A stretch of DNA of 64,000 bases from CAYMUR01 sp964393615 (GCA_964393615.1 CAYMUR010000002.1:62001-126000); one strand, 5' to 3'. Shown: positions 16,806-26,344, numbered from the stretch's first letter. Numbers and translations: made by a program. Notes: generated from the sequence alone by a model not told the origin.

Positions 16806-18773
16806 TCACTTTTGTCGCGCGTGGGTCTCGAGGTCAGTTTTTTGCAAGAGCCGGATGGGCGTATCATAGTAGACGGCACATCCACCGGCATCAGTAGTCC
16901 GTGCACGAACGAGGACGTTGGCACAGCGGCCAGCGCTAAGCCATCCACCTTTTTCCATCAAAATCACGTCATTTCGTTGACGTCTGTCGAACCGCAGAAC
17001 AACAGTCATGGTGGCAACATCTGACTCAATACAAGCGAGGTCACCATCCTGGAAACCAGGTGCGGCATCTGGATGAACGATGGCGTTAGCGGGGCCATTT
17101 TGCGAGCCGGGAAGCCATTGCGAAGCTTGTGCTTTTTCGGTAGAGAGAGCCATCAATAACAGAGGCCTCTCTGTCGGAGGGGTAGGTGGATCTGGACACA
17201 CGTCATGGATTAAATTCACTTTTTTTGAACTTGTCGCGAATTGACGGTCCGCAAAGAGGGTCTTGCTGGCCAGAGGGTCACGGACAGTCTGTTGGCGTAA
17301 GTTGTCCAGCGATGCCCCGCCGTCAGAGACCCGTTGTAAAAATCGCTCTTTCCAGGTATCCACGTCTTCCACAAAATCGTTGTCAAGACCTACTCGCGGA
17401 GCCAATGCCTGGATGATTTCGTAATCGCTTTTAACTTCTGGTGGTGAAGGTACGACGGGCCGTGATTCGGCGATCCAATGATGGCCATACGAACCTAGCA
17501 AGTCATCGTCTTCTAACAGGGTCGTAGTAGGTAAAACAATGTCAGCACATTGTGCTGTATCCGTTAGGAAAGAATCCACGACCACCGTCAATTCCCGAGA
17601 TTTCAAGGCTTGTGCGACGGTCAACGATTCAGGGAGCATCGCGACCGGATTTGCTGCCGTGACCCAAACCATACGAATTGGCGGATCTTTTGCTTTCAGG
17701 ATTTCCGAGCCGAGTAGTGGTTCGGGGATTGTCCGTGGCGCCGCCTGCAAACCGTTGAGAAAAGACATATTAAAATTTCCCAGCCATTTGCTGGAAAAAG
17801 AAACACCACCGCCTGGGATTCCAAGGTTACCGGAGATGGCTGCCAAAGCATCCAAGACACGAATGGTTGATGAACCCCAGGTTCTGCGTTGTAGTCCCCA
17901 GCCGACTAAAATTGCCGATGGTCCGTCACTGTAGTAGTTTGCTAATTTTGTGATTTCTTCAATACGAAGATCAGACAATTGAGCCCACTCGTCCAGAGTG
18001 CGAGAAAAAGCCAATGCTCGAAATTGATCCAGGTGATCGCAATAAGATTGTGCCGTTGGGTCAATGTGATTGGATTGAAAGAGAATCTGTGCAACTGCCA
18101 GGGCAAGAGCAATGTCGCCACCTGGACGAGGTTGCAAGTAGTACTCGCAGAGATTAGCAGTTCTATGGAAAACAGGATCGATCAAGATGATTCTCGCACC
18201 TCGTTTTCGAGCTTCTTGAATGACCGGTAGCAGGTGCACACTGGTGACATAGACGTTTTTCCCCCAAATCACAATCGTTTTGCTGTTAAGAAGATCGAAG
18301 AAATCATGGCTGTCTTTGTCACCAAAGTCCGTCAATTGAGCTTCATCTCCTGCCCCCGAACAGACATTGCCGGATTTAACCGTGACAGGACCGAATCGCT
18401 CGAAAAAATAGTTTGTGACGAATTTCATCATCCCCATGGAACCGCCCGAGCGGTAATGCATGATGGCGGCCGGGCCGGATTCATCTTTGAAGCGCTGCAT
18501 CTGTTTGGCGATGAAATCCAAGGCGACATTCCAGGAGACAGGTTCCAATTTGCCATGTTGCCGCATGAGGGGCGTTGTGATCCTGGCAGAATCGTTTTGA
18601 TGTTCCAAGAACCGGCTCGTACGATAGCAAAGAAACCCACGGGTGATGGGATGCTCTGAATCACCCTGTAACCGCACCACTTTCCCATTTTTAACAGTCG
18701 CGATGATGCTACAGGCGTCTGGACAATCTCGATTACATACGGTGCGTTTCAGCTGAGTGCTGGAAGTGGCCAT
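16806..18773 (-). CDS. Molybdopterin oxidoreductase, formate dehydrogenase-like
   Basis: 655 residues of the DMSO reductase superfamily. An N-terminal 4Fe-4S site is formed by C13, C17 and C21 (CNRDCPDAC) with C49 (GFLCYR). C138 in VKSGNVCSGAG is the likely Mo/W ligand. VVDSFLTDTAQCADIVLPTTTLLE and the C-terminal molydopterin dinucleotide-binding region (GPANAIVHPDAAPGFQDGD) are typical. There is no Tat signal, so it acts in the cytoplasm. The subunit is short for respiratory formate dehydrogenases and no partner FeS or membrane subunit is encoded nearby; it may oxidise a small organic acid or aldehyde. Probably in one transcript with RraA-like (upstream) and amidohydrolase genes (downstream). 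Confidence 0.88.
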   Translation of the reverse strand: MATSSTQLKRTVCNRDCPDACSIIATVKNGKVVRLQGDSEHPITRGFLCYRTSRFLEHQNDSARITTPLMRQHGKLEPVSWNVALDFIAKQMQRFKDESGPAAIMHYRSGGSMGMMKFVTNYFFERFGPVTVKSGNVCSGAGDEAQLTDFGDKDSHDFFDLLNSKTIVIWGKNVYVTSVHLLPVIQEARKRGARIILIDPVFHRTANLCEYYLQPRPGGDIALALAVAQILFQSNHIDPTAQSYCDHLDQFRALAFSRTLDEWAQLSDLRIEEITKLANYYSDGPSAILVGWGLQRRTWGSSTIRVLDALAAISGNLGIPGGGVSFSSKWLGNFNMSFLNGLQAAPRTIPEPLLGSEILKAKDPPIRMVWVTAANPVAMLPESLTVAQALKSRELTVVVDSFLTDTAQCADIVLPTTTLLEDDDLLGSYGHHWIAESRPVVPSPPEVKSDYEIIQALAPRVGLDNDFVEDVDTWKERFLQRVSDGGASLDNLRQQTVRDPLASKTLFADRQFATSSKKVNLIHDVCPDPPTPPTERPLLLMALSTEKAQASQWLPGSQNGPANAIVHPDAAPGFQDGDLACIESDVATMTVVLRFDRRQRNDVILMEKGGWLSAGRCANVLVRARTTDAGGCAVYYDTPIRLLQKTDLETHARQK

Positions 18774-18893
18774 AGAATTTTATCGTGTTGCAGCGGAGGG
18801 TGGTAAAGATAACGACGCAGGACAGGTAATCATCCGAAATGGTGAGATTTGTCTATCCAGCATAAGACTATTGTATTTGTTTGAAGATTCTCT

Positions 18894-19559
18894 TTACAGG
18901 ACACCGTATTTCTTCCAGGCCTCACCCGCTTGCATACCGTTTCGAATGGAATCCCGCACTTTATTTTCATCATGGACTTTGGTCCACGCTCGTTGGATGA
19001 CCTCGTCTTCCACTTCGCTCGGGACGACAACAATGCCGTCACGGTCAGCAATAACAAGGTCCCTTGGATTGAAGCGTACACCGCCGATGTCGACGGGAAT
19101 ATCATATTCGACAACTTTCTGTCGATGCATTGCATCATAAACGCTTCCACCGCGAGCAAAGACAGGGAACCCCATCGACTCCATCTGTGTGATGTCACGT
19201 ACCGCTCCATCGACGATGGCACCGACGCAACCAGCATTTCTGGCTGCAAGTGACAAAAGCTCACCCCAAATTGCTGACCGCATTGAACCTTGTCCAGCAC
19301 AGATGACTATGTCGTCCGGTAGACAAGAATCGACCGTTTTCAATTCTAATTCGTAGCTGTTATGGTCTTCATAATCGAAATCAATCCAAAGCGTTGTTTT
19401 ACAGCGGCCAACAAGTTTATGAATTCCTGTTAGCGGCGGTAATGGAACACGAGGTGATTGCTGTCGCAAACCGATTTGATCAATTGCGTCGGCAACTGCC
19501 GCACTATAAAGCGACTCACGCATCATGGCCAATGTGATTGTGGTATTTTTTGGGTTCAT
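18894..19559 (-). CDS. RraA-like / HMG aldolase family protein
   Basis: 221 residues from the ATG at 19559, chosen because AGGAAACAAC precedes it closely; an in-frame start at 19607 would add 16 residues without such a site. The family motif is visible in CVGAIVDGAVRDITQM, with GGSVYDAMHRQ and the C-terminal DLVIADRDGIVVVP. Members are either regulators of RNase E (RraA) or metal-dependent aldolases and decarboxylases acting on 4-hydroxy-4-methyl-2-oxoglutarate and oxaloacetate. The D-G-x-x-R-D metal/substrate motif and the catabolic neighbours favour an aldolase or decarboxylase. First gene of the minus-strand catabolic set; a palindrome lies 166 bp upstream. Confidence 0.85.
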   Translation of the reverse strand: MNPKNTTITLAMMRESLYSAAVADAIDQIGLRQQSPRVPLPPLTGIHKLVGRCKTTLWIDFDYEDHNSYELELKTVDSCLPDDIVICAGQGSMRSAIWGELLSLAARNAGCVGAIVDGAVRDITQMESMGFPVFARGGSVYDAMHRQKVVEYDIPVDIGGVRFNPRDLVIADRDGIVVVPSEVEDEVIQRAWTKVHDENKVRDSIRNGMQAGEAWKKYGVL

Positions 19560-19607
19560 GTTGTTTCCTGGTATGATCGTTGGATCAAGCGGTCTACTGA
19601 AGACCAT

Positions 19608-19983
19608 CTTTTCATCGACATCGTTGGTGGAAGGGTTGATATGTCAATTTGTTGTTGGCCGAAAACTTATGCTGGATCATGCTAACCTTTTCTGGTGACA
19701 GGTTGCGGACCATTAATGAAGGGACTTGTCTAGACAAGGCAGGCACCTTCGCTTCGTGGGAGCAGCTTCGTTGGAGCGGGTTGAAAAAATGGCCTGCTGG
19801 AAAAAAATACTAACGTGCCATCGGTAGACCAGGATCGATATTTTCACGCGTCAGAGTAAACATTTTCCATCACGCTAACAAGTTGTGCACACATCGGCCG
19901 GCTGGGTTGGAAAAGAACGAACATTGTTGTTTTCGCGGTGCGATCTTGAGGAATATTTTAATACATGTCATTGGTTTGCCGGA
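19608..19983. other. Intergenic between DUF1559 gene and RraA-like gene
   Basis: About 375 bp without a gene. It contains the palindrome at 19725-19738 and should carry the promoter of the minus-strand catabolic set. Confidence 0.5.
19725..19738 (-). promoter_or_regulatory. Perfect 14-bp palindrome, candidate repressor operator
   Basis: CTTGTCTAGACAAG is a perfect palindrome 166 bp upstream of the RraA-like start. TTGTnnnnACAA-type sites are common operators of GntR-family (FadR subgroup) regulators of organic-acid catabolism; that assignment is inference, as no regulator gene is in the window. Confidence 0.45.
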
Positions 19984-21066
19984 TCAAGGTAACAGTCCGA
20001 TAGGATTGCCATCATCGCGAATGCATAACCAATTCAACGTCGCCCGCTGGATGGTTTCGGTCAAAAAATGGCCACTTCCATCTGCGAAAAGAACCATCAA
20101 TCCACCAGGATGAGAAGATTGCAGAGGGTGGTTGAATGCATAATTTCCCATGCCGTCGGCTTCTGATACACGGATTTTGGTATTGAGGGGCCAGCGGACA
20201 GTAGAACTTGTTCCGCCTTCTCGGTTGGTACTGCAAACACAGCTGCTGTTGATCCAATTTTCATCGGCGGTGGAAAATGCGAAACCAGCCCACAGTCCCA
20301 TGCGTTTTGAGGCCCTAATTTCGGCGGGGCCGATATGGTCCCATGGGTCAGGGCAGATCCCGCCAGGCGAATAGCCCCAGTCTGATTGTTCCCCAATGAC
20401 GATCGTGTTAGAGGACCCGTCGAAGATGTCCCGAATACGGGTCTTGCTATGTGGGTAAAAAACTCCGTTGGCGGCAATGAGACCGCCGTGTGAGCAAGCC
20501 CCCGAGCTGGGGGTACAATTGCAGACGCGATCTTTACCGGATGGGTCTATCGGATGGTCTTCATCAAGTGTAGCACCCATCACACCGAAGTAGTTACCGC
20601 CTTGCATCCAAACTCCATAGACGGTCGAATCTTCGCGGCGAATTAACTTTGGCAATGGACTGGATGGGCAAACGTGGCTAGAGTCGACAAAACCGTCTAG
20701 AGCGTGGTAATTAGGAGTATCCTGGCTATTGGGTATGTAAAAAGGACTTTCCAAATCGAGGAGGTCATAGACTTCTGAATGTTCCATATAGGGCAAAATG
20801 TAGGTGGCCCACCCAGGACCAGCCTGCTTGTTCCCGCCTGTCGGAAAGCTTCCGTTGACGTTGTGGAAATTGTGTAACGCAATGCCAATTTGTTTTATAT
20901 TGTTGAGGCATTGTGCTCGCCTTGCTGCTTCGCGCGCAGACTGCACCGCTGGTAACAGAAGTGCAATAAGAATCGCGATAATGGCGATGACTACCAATAA
21001 TTCAACGAGCGTAAAGCCAGGACGCGTAGCGCAGTGATATGCTCTGAAAGATGGAAAGAATTTCAT
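19984..21066 (-). CDS. DUF1559 pseudopilin-like exported protein
   Basis: 360 residues. The N-terminus carries a type IV pilin/pseudopilin signal, GFTLVELLVVIAIIAIL (residues 17-33), cut before F by a prepilin peptidase and then acting as a membrane helix; it continues RAARRAQCLNNIKQIG, the usual DUF1559 linker. The C-terminus has the H-x9-DG motif (HPGGLMVLFADG). This family is greatly expanded in planctomycetes and its function is unknown; a role in envelope secretion or surface assembly is supposed. GAGGACAACACTT before the ATG at 21066 supports the start. It is followed upstream (47 bp) by a lipoprotein gene, the usual partner. Confidence 0.93.
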   Translation of the reverse strand: MKFFPSFRAYHCATRPGFTLVELLVVIAIIAILIALLLPAVQSAREAARRAQCLNNIKQIGIALHNFHNVNGSFPTGGNKQAGPGWATYILPYMEHSEVYDLLDLESPFYIPNSQDTPNYHALDGFVDSSHVCPSSPLPKLIRREDSTVYGVWMQGGNYFGVMGATLDEDHPIDPSGKDRVCNCTPSSGACSHGGLIAANGVFYPHSKTRIRDIFDGSSNTIVIGEQSDWGYSPGGICPDPWDHIGPAEIRASKRMGLWAGFAFSTADENWINSSCVCSTNREGGTSSTVRWPLNTKIRVSEADGMGNYAFNHPLQSSHPGGLMVLFADGSGHFLTETIQRATLNWLCIRDDGNPIGLLP

Positions 21067-21113
21067 AAGTGTTGTCCTCTTAGTGGCTACGCTTTCAACT
21101 GACTAAAGTTCAT

Positions 21114-21566
21114 TTAACGTTCCAGTGTGAAGTCATAAGTACCCTCTTGAGCAGACTCAGTGACTTCAACCTGTAGGTCAGTTGTTGTAGGATTTGTATA
21201 TTTCTCGTGTACGATCCAGTCTGGTACCCATCCGGAGCGTTTACTGGGTTCAGGCATCGGTGTGGCCGTAGCCGCTACAACGACTTTGTAATTTCCAAGT
21301 GGTGCGCCGGGTTGACGATGTGTTTTGAGCGAATAATTGCCGTCGGGTTGAACTTGAGATGCAGAACGATATTTATGTTTTGCAGGCCTGGCATCGATAG
21401 GAACGAATTGGATATATCCACGATCCAGTGGTTTCCCGGCGACCGTGACAGTTCCTTTGACAGGGACCAGCGGTAGGGTTTCCACTTCATGCTTGGAGCA
21501 GGAACACAGAATAATGATCAGACTTGTCAATGCGAATTTACTTACTACGGAATAGCTTTTTGGCAT
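21114..21566 (-). CDS. Small lipoprotein with carboxypeptidase-regulatory-like fold
   Basis: 150 residues from the ATG at 21566; an in-frame start at 21677 would add an unnatural 37-residue prefix. The signal peptide has a basic N-terminus and the lipobox-like LIIILCSCSK, so the protein is probably anchored by a lipidated cysteine. The mature part begins VPVKGTVTVAGKPLDRGYIQF and contains GAPLGNYKVVVAATATP, the beta-sandwich pattern of transthyretin/CarboxypepD_reg-like modules. In planctomycetes such lipoproteins very often sit next to DUF1559 genes, as here. Function unknown. Confidence 0.8.
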   Translation of the reverse strand: MPKSYSVVSKFALTSLIIILCSCSKHEVETLPLVPVKGTVTVAGKPLDRGYIQFVPIDARPAKHKYRSASQVQPDGNYSLKTHRQPGAPLGNYKVVVAATATPMPEPSKRSGWVPDWIVHEKYTNPTTTDLQVEVTESAQEGTYDFTLER

Positions 21567-21863
21567 TGTTCGCCAGAAAACTATCTGTCGGCCTATTGTT
21601 GGGTAACAGATCCTACCGTGGAATAAAATTGGAAAACGGAAAGAATGAGTCAGATAACGATCTATCGATTTGAGCATTGTTTAGACTTTATTGAAATTTT
21701 AGATGGTGGGTCCCGCTCTTGTCCTGGTAACTGGGTAACATTGTAAAGTTGTTAGCGGGACTGGATTTTATCCTGTCAATGAGTGGGCATCAAATCGAGT
21801 CGTTACTATTCCAATAAAAAACTTTGGCGGTTTTGTGGAAAGACGAATCGGTGAAATTGCGGA

Positions 21864-23372
21864 TCAACGATTTTCAGGTTGGGGCAACTGATTGGTGTTT
21901 ACATAACTGGTTAAACGATCTCCCCAACCGTTAATGATACCCTTGAGTTGTTCGCGCTGTTCACTGTTGCAATTTCGGAACGCCTTACTCTTGGACGCAT
22001 GACTCAAAGCGTCTCGGCACGTGGCAATGATCTCTATTTTTTCATTTTCACTGGCACTTTTTCTCATTTGCTCATACTCGAAATGCATGGAATCCCCGAG
22101 GTCCTGCATAATAATCTGCAACCCGTCACCGATTGAAGTCTTTGGGTCAACGAGCTTGCGCGTCAATTGGCTCAGCCCTTTACGTGTAGTGGCTGCCACT
22201 GAAATGTTCTCTACGTCAGGATATTTTCCCCGCTCGAGTAGCTCGGCAGCGAATTGTTTCAGTGCTTGTTTTCTGGATTTCTTTGCAGTCATCAATAATC
22301 CGACCACACAGTCGACGGTTTTGGTGACAGACCTTTTATCGGCGTGGGGAGCCGTGAGATAATCGGGTCGGAGGTAGACCTCTGCCAGGCGACAGAGTGG
22401 CGTTTCCAGGCTGCCAAATTTGTGGTTAGCAATTTTGAAGAAGCTATCGATCCAAGTGGGTCCTTCCCTTGGAGGGCCTGGATTGCGCTGCCGATTCTCG
22501 TTGGTTTGACGACGTTTTAAATGCAGTTCACCATTGCGTTCTTGCAGCAATTCCAGCAGTTGTTTTTCTGTGGCGCGAGAAGGTTTTAACCATTCCCATT
22601 CTTCCTTGGCAGCAGAACCCTGGTTCAGGCCCCAGGTACTTGCCGCAAACGTAGAGTCTTGTGATTTGGTTCGGTCAAAAGCCCAGTTGGGAAGTTCTCC
22701 GCTGGCACGATTCGGTAAAGGTAATTCGGGGGCGTTAGTGGTGGTCTTGTCTGGTAGTTGTTTGGCAGCAGCAGGTTTACCTTGCCGCTTGCTACCGGGC
22801 TTGGTTTTCAATCGACTCCAGTCTGCCAACGGTGTCGCAGCGAGTGGCGAAATGTTGCTGGTCATTTCATTGATTGACACGGTCCTTTCCGGGCCTGAGA
22901 CTTTTTGGTGGCTGGGACCGGACTGGTTGTTTGTTTCCGTTTCACCTGTGTTGGTGATGGGTAGGGCAATTTTGTTGCCCTCAGGTCCGGTCATGTTCCG
23001 AATCAATATGCCACGAACTGTTTTTTGTTCCGTCCAAACATTGACCTGAAAGCTCCGTAAAGGCTGTGGTTGTTCAAGTGGTGTTCCATGGGTGGACACC
23101 AATTGAACAACCGTACCGTCTCGGCAATGATAGTGGTTCCATTGACCACTGACGATCTTGGCGCGGACCAGCTTTTGAGCAATCCGGCGAGAGTATTCAG
23201 GGCTGTTCTTAGAAAAATCAAGCTGAAGTGATCCTGCTGGATGGTAGAGGATGCGTACAGTGGGAGGATCGTGCTGCGGATTCCGCTTATCACGACCTGG
23301 ATTGGATTCCGGTGTCGAATCCTGGGACGCAGTTTTTTTGGCGGATTGTTTTTCGCGGTGATCAGCACTCAT
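21864..23372 (-). CDS. Unrecognised 502-residue protein
   Basis: I do not recognise a family. Residues 1-38 are Lys/Ser/Pro-rich and disordered-looking. Residues ~39-140 look like a compact mixed alpha/beta domain (VRILYHPAGSLQLDFSKNS, HYHCRDGTVVQLVSTHG). Residues ~145-290 are low-complexity, rich in Pro, Asn, Thr and Lys. Residues ~300-495 are strongly alpha-helical (WIDSFFKIANHKFGSL, KQALKQFAAELLERGKY, DLGDSMHFEYEQMRK). No signal peptide or membrane segment, so it is cytoplasmic. Flanked by the lipoprotein gene (~300 bp) and a divergent thioredoxin-like gene (227 bp), it is likely its own transcription unit. Confidence 0.7.
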   Translation of the reverse strand: MSADHREKQSAKKTASQDSTPESNPGRDKRNPQHDPPTVRILYHPAGSLQLDFSKNSPEYSRRIAQKLVRAKIVSGQWNHYHCRDGTVVQLVSTHGTPLEQPQPLRSFQVNVWTEQKTVRGILIRNMTGPEGNKIALPITNTGETETNNQSGPSHQKVSGPERTVSINEMTSNISPLAATPLADWSRLKTKPGSKRQGKPAAAKQLPDKTTTNAPELPLPNRASGELPNWAFDRTKSQDSTFAASTWGLNQGSAAKEEWEWLKPSRATEKQLLELLQERNGELHLKRRQTNENRQRNPGPPREGPTWIDSFFKIANHKFGSLETPLCRLAEVYLRPDYLTAPHADKRSVTKTVDCVVGLLMTAKKSRKQALKQFAAELLERGKYPDVENISVAATTRKGLSQLTRKLVDPKTSIGDGLQIIMQDLGDSMHFEYEQMRKSASENEKIEIIATCRDALSHASKSKAFRNCNSEQREQLKGIINGWGDRLTSYVNTNQLPQPENR

Positions 23373-23599
23373 AGCACTTGGTTTTTCTTATTAAGAAGCT
23401 CGAGGCTCGAAGACCGTACAAAACAGGCGAAACGTCCTGGATGGCGTTGCTCAGGGCCATTTGCGGCGGTTGGTCATCACTATGTGGCGCCGTCCAGCGA
23501 ATAATGTTATTATATCCAGACTGAATCATTTTGTCTTGATGAGAGAGCAAGATATGATATCTGGTTTCGCGAATCCAATTAGATAGAAAACAATCGCTT

Positions 23600-24460
23600 A
23601 TGTCGAATACAGACGAGCAGGCATGCCGCTGGGTTATTCACACGGATGATACGTCGTTTCAACAAGACGTGTTGACAGCGTCCCAAGAGACGTTAGTGAT
23701 GGTCGATTTTTGGGCTCCCTGGTGTGAGCCATGTCGGACACTCACACCCATTCTGGAAAAGCTAGCAGCTGAGTACGACGGCCAGTTCACATTGGTGAAA
23801 GCTAATACGGAGGAGGTACCCGAAGCTGCGAGCCAATTTGGAGTTCAGGGGATCCCAGCAGTTTTTGCCGTGGTTTCTGGTGAGATCATTGATTTTTTTA
23901 CGGGTGCATTGCCAGAACCAGATATTCGCAACTGGTTAGATAGTCTGTTGTTTGTGCAGAGACTCACGGAAGCAGCTCAGTTAGAAGAGGATGCACCATG
24001 CCAAGCCGAGACGCAGTATCGCGAACTGATTAAACAGACGTCCCAAAACGTTGCACCTCAGATCGGATTAGCTCGTGTGCTGGTAATACAGAACAAGGAC
24101 ACCGAGGCAAAAGAGATTCTTGACGAACTGTCCCAGCGAGGCTATTTGGAACCAGAAGCGGAAAAAATTAAAGCGACCATCGATTTGCGGAGCAAGAAAG
24201 ATGATCGCCTTGAGGAGCATCGAGTTGCTGCCGAAGCGTCTCCCAACGACTGGCAGCTTCAATTGCAGCTTGCTATGTCTCTCGCCGGCGCGCAGCAGTA
24301 TGAGGAATGTTTAGAGATTTGCCTGAAGTTAGTTGAGAAGGATCGCCAAGCGACTGGCGAAGAGGCGCGGAAACTGATGATCGAAATATTTCAATCCCTT
24401 CCAGACGATTCTGAATTAACAACGAACTATCGCCGTCAGTTGTCCCAAGTAATGTATTAA
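23600..24460 (+). CDS. Thioredoxin-TPR protein (CnoX/YbbN-like)
   Basis: 286 residues. The N-terminal ~110 residues form a thioredoxin domain with the active site WCEPC (C42, C45), PWCEPCRTL, and the cis-proline strand VQGIPAVFAV. The C-terminal part (residues ~120-286) is helical and TPR-like (RELIKQTSQNVAPQIGLARVL, LAMSLAGAQQYEECLEICLK). This is the architecture of YbbN/CnoX chaperedoxins, which protect proteins from oxidation and pass them to chaperones. Many CnoX proteins have SxxC; here both cysteines are present, so redox activity is likely. Start at 23600 has only a weak ribosome site. Confidence 0.88.
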   Translation: MSNTDEQACRWVIHTDDTSFQQDVLTASQETLVMVDFWAPWCEPCRTLTPILEKLAAEYDGQFTLVKANTEEVPEAASQFGVQGIPAVFAVVSGEIIDFFTGALPEPDIRNWLDSLLFVQRLTEAAQLEEDAPCQAETQYRELIKQTSQNVAPQIGLARVLVIQNKDTEAKEILDELSQRGYLEPEAEKIKATIDLRSKKDDRLEEHRVAAEASPNDWQLQLQLAMSLAGAQQYEECLEICLKLVEKDRQATGEEARKLMIEIFQSLPDDSELTTNYRRQLSQVMY

Positions 24461-24580
24461 CATCAGAGGATGGTTTTGTTTGTCCCGAAGTCAGGGACCT
24501 GGGCCAACGGCGACCTCCCTGCGGTGTCGTTGAATGCCATGTTAGCCTCGATGAGAGCCTTCTATTTTGGAAACAACTGC

Positions 24581-25573
24581 ATGTCCCGAAAAATTCTCGT
24601 TGCTCCTATCTTTCAAAACACCGAATTTGAATCCGAAGAGCGCCATGCAGGACTGGAGCAGCTGCGTAAAAAGTCTCGCGTAGAATATTATACGCAGGAA
24701 GAGATGACTGCCGAACATGCTCCAGATGTTGTGGCCGTTTTGGCAAATTCCGTGCTGTTTACACCCGAATTTTACGCGGCTGCTGATGCACTACGGATCA
24801 TTGCGCGTTGGGGAGTGGGATTTGACAAAGTCAACGTGAAGGTAGCGACTGAACATGGTGTGATTGTTACTGTAGCGCCTGTACATATGGATACGGTGGC
24901 AGAATACACGATTACCCAGTGGCTGGCAACACTTAAACGAGTCTATACGCTCAACCGGGCTTCTCACCGTGGAGAATTCACAATTATTCGCACGTTTGAA
25001 TCGCAAGGTTCTACTCTAGGTTTATATGGGTTTGGTCGCATTGGCCAACAGGTGGCACTTCGTGCCAAACCATTATTAGGTGAACACGGTCGTCTTCTGG
25101 TTTATGACGTCAGGAACGATATTCATGAGCTTGCAGTACGTTACGGGGCGGAAGTTGTTGATTCGGCAGCTGATCTTTTTGAAAGATGTGATACGGTTTC
25201 TCTTCATGTATCGGGAGATGAAATGATCGTTGGTTACGATCTGCTAAAGACTATGAAACCACATGCGTCGCTGATTAATCCATCGCGTGGTAATCTGGTG
25301 GATGACGAAGCGGTGAATCGTGCCATCCGTGAAGACCGTTTATTTTACTATATCGTCGACGATCCGGTTAACGGGCCACGGGCAATTCATCGAGACCATC
25401 CACGGATTATTGGTACGAACCATAACGGGGGTATTACGGTTGAATCAACGATCCGTCTGGATTCGATGGTCATTTCCCAGGTAACGGATGCGATCGAAGG
25501 ACGTCTGCCTCAACATGTACTCAACAGGGAGGTACTCGAACATCCTCGTGTCAAGTCGTTTCTGAATCCCTGA
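24581..25573 (+). CDS. D-2-hydroxyacid dehydrogenase, NAD-dependent
   Basis: 330 residues from the ATG at 24581, chosen because GGAAAC lies ~9 bp before it; the frame is open 37 codons further up but with an unnatural sequence. Rossmann motif GLYGFGRIGQQ, the substrate arginine in INPSRGNLVDDEA, the catalytic Glu/Asp region DDPVNGP, and the catalytic His in GTNHNGGITVES are all placed as in the phosphoglycerate dehydrogenase family. It interconverts a 2-oxoacid and the D-2-hydroxyacid. It lies 30 bp upstream of the HpcH/HpaI aldolase gene, suggesting one pathway for a sugar-acid or aromatic breakdown product. Confidence 0.88.
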   Translation: MSRKILVAPIFQNTEFESEERHAGLEQLRKKSRVEYYTQEEMTAEHAPDVVAVLANSVLFTPEFYAAADALRIIARWGVGFDKVNVKVATEHGVIVTVAPVHMDTVAEYTITQWLATLKRVYTLNRASHRGEFTIIRTFESQGSTLGLYGFGRIGQQVALRAKPLLGEHGRLLVYDVRNDIHELAVRYGAEVVDSAADLFERCDTVSLHVSGDEMIVGYDLLKTMKPHASLINPSRGNLVDDEAVNRAIREDRLFYYIVDDPVNGPRAIHRDHPRIIGTNHNGGITVESTIRLDSMVISQVTDAIEGRLPQHVLNREVLEHPRVKSFLNP

Positions 25574-25603
25574 ACTTTTTAACGGAAAAAGGAAATTCTG
25601 ATT

Positions 25604-26344
25604 ATGCCTCACCCGATTCTTGAAACTTTAAAGGCAGGAAAACCCTCGATTGGTTCCTGGCTTAATCTGGCGTCCCCTTTGGCAGCAGAAGTGATGGCGG
25701 CCGCCGGTTTTCCTTGGCTGGCAGTCGATACGGAACATACATCTTTTGACCTGGAACTGGTAACGCATACCTTTCGGGCAATCGAAGCTCGTGGTGCGAT
25801 CCCACTTGCCCGAGCGTGGGATCATGATCCGGTTACGATTGCTCGTCTGTTGGACGCGGGTGCCTGGGGTCTGGTTTTTCCCCACGTCAGTACTCCCGAA
25901 CAAGCTGAAAATCTAGCCCGCGCCATGCGTTATCCGCCCCGCGGCACCCGTTCCATCGGTACTGGCCGCTGTCGTCTCTACCGATCGGACTACACGGACA
26001 TTGCCAATGATCAGGTGCTCTGTATTCCACAGATTGAAGACCTAGAGGGTATTGAGAACGCCGAAGCAATTGCCGGTGTGGATGGTGTTGATATCGGTTT
26101 TTTGGGACCTGGCGATCTAGCCATGTCGATGGGTGTGGAGCCTGGCCACAAAGACCACGAATCTGCTTTGCAGAGGTTTCGCGAAGGCTGTGTTCGTGCT
26201 GGCAAACCTAGTGGAATCCCCACCCAAGATGCCTCTGCTACCCGCCAGCGAATTGCAGAAGGATTCCAGTTTATCGACCTCAACAATGACCTGCGATTAT
26301 TGGAGTCGACAGCACGGCAGGTGCTGGCTGATGCACTGGCGTGA
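25604..26344 (+). CDS. HpcH/HpaI family aldolase
   Basis: 246 residues; class II pyruvate aldolase fold. Diagnostic pieces: SWLNLASPLAAEVMAAAGF, AVDTEHTSFDLE, DAGAWGLVFPHV, the metal Glu in CIPQIEDLEG and the metal Asp in IGFLGPGDLAMSMG. Members split 2-oxo-3-deoxy sugar acids or 4-hydroxy-2-oxo-heptanedioate into pyruvate and an aldehyde. AAAAAGGAAA precedes the start. It follows the hydroxyacid dehydrogenase by 30 bp and would be co-transcribed. The stop codon overlaps the GTG of a candidate 32-codon ORF (GTGA overlap). Confidence 0.9.
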   Translation: MPHPILETLKAGKPSIGSWLNLASPLAAEVMAAAGFPWLAVDTEHTSFDLELVTHTFRAIEARGAIPLARAWDHDPVTIARLLDAGAWGLVFPHVSTPEQAENLARAMRYPPRGTRSIGTGRCRLYRSDYTDIANDQVLCIPQIEDLEGIENAEAIAGVDGVDIGFLGPGDLAMSMGVEPGHKDHESALQRFREGCVRAGKPSGIPTQDASATRQRIAEGFQFIDLNNDLRLLESTARQVLADALA

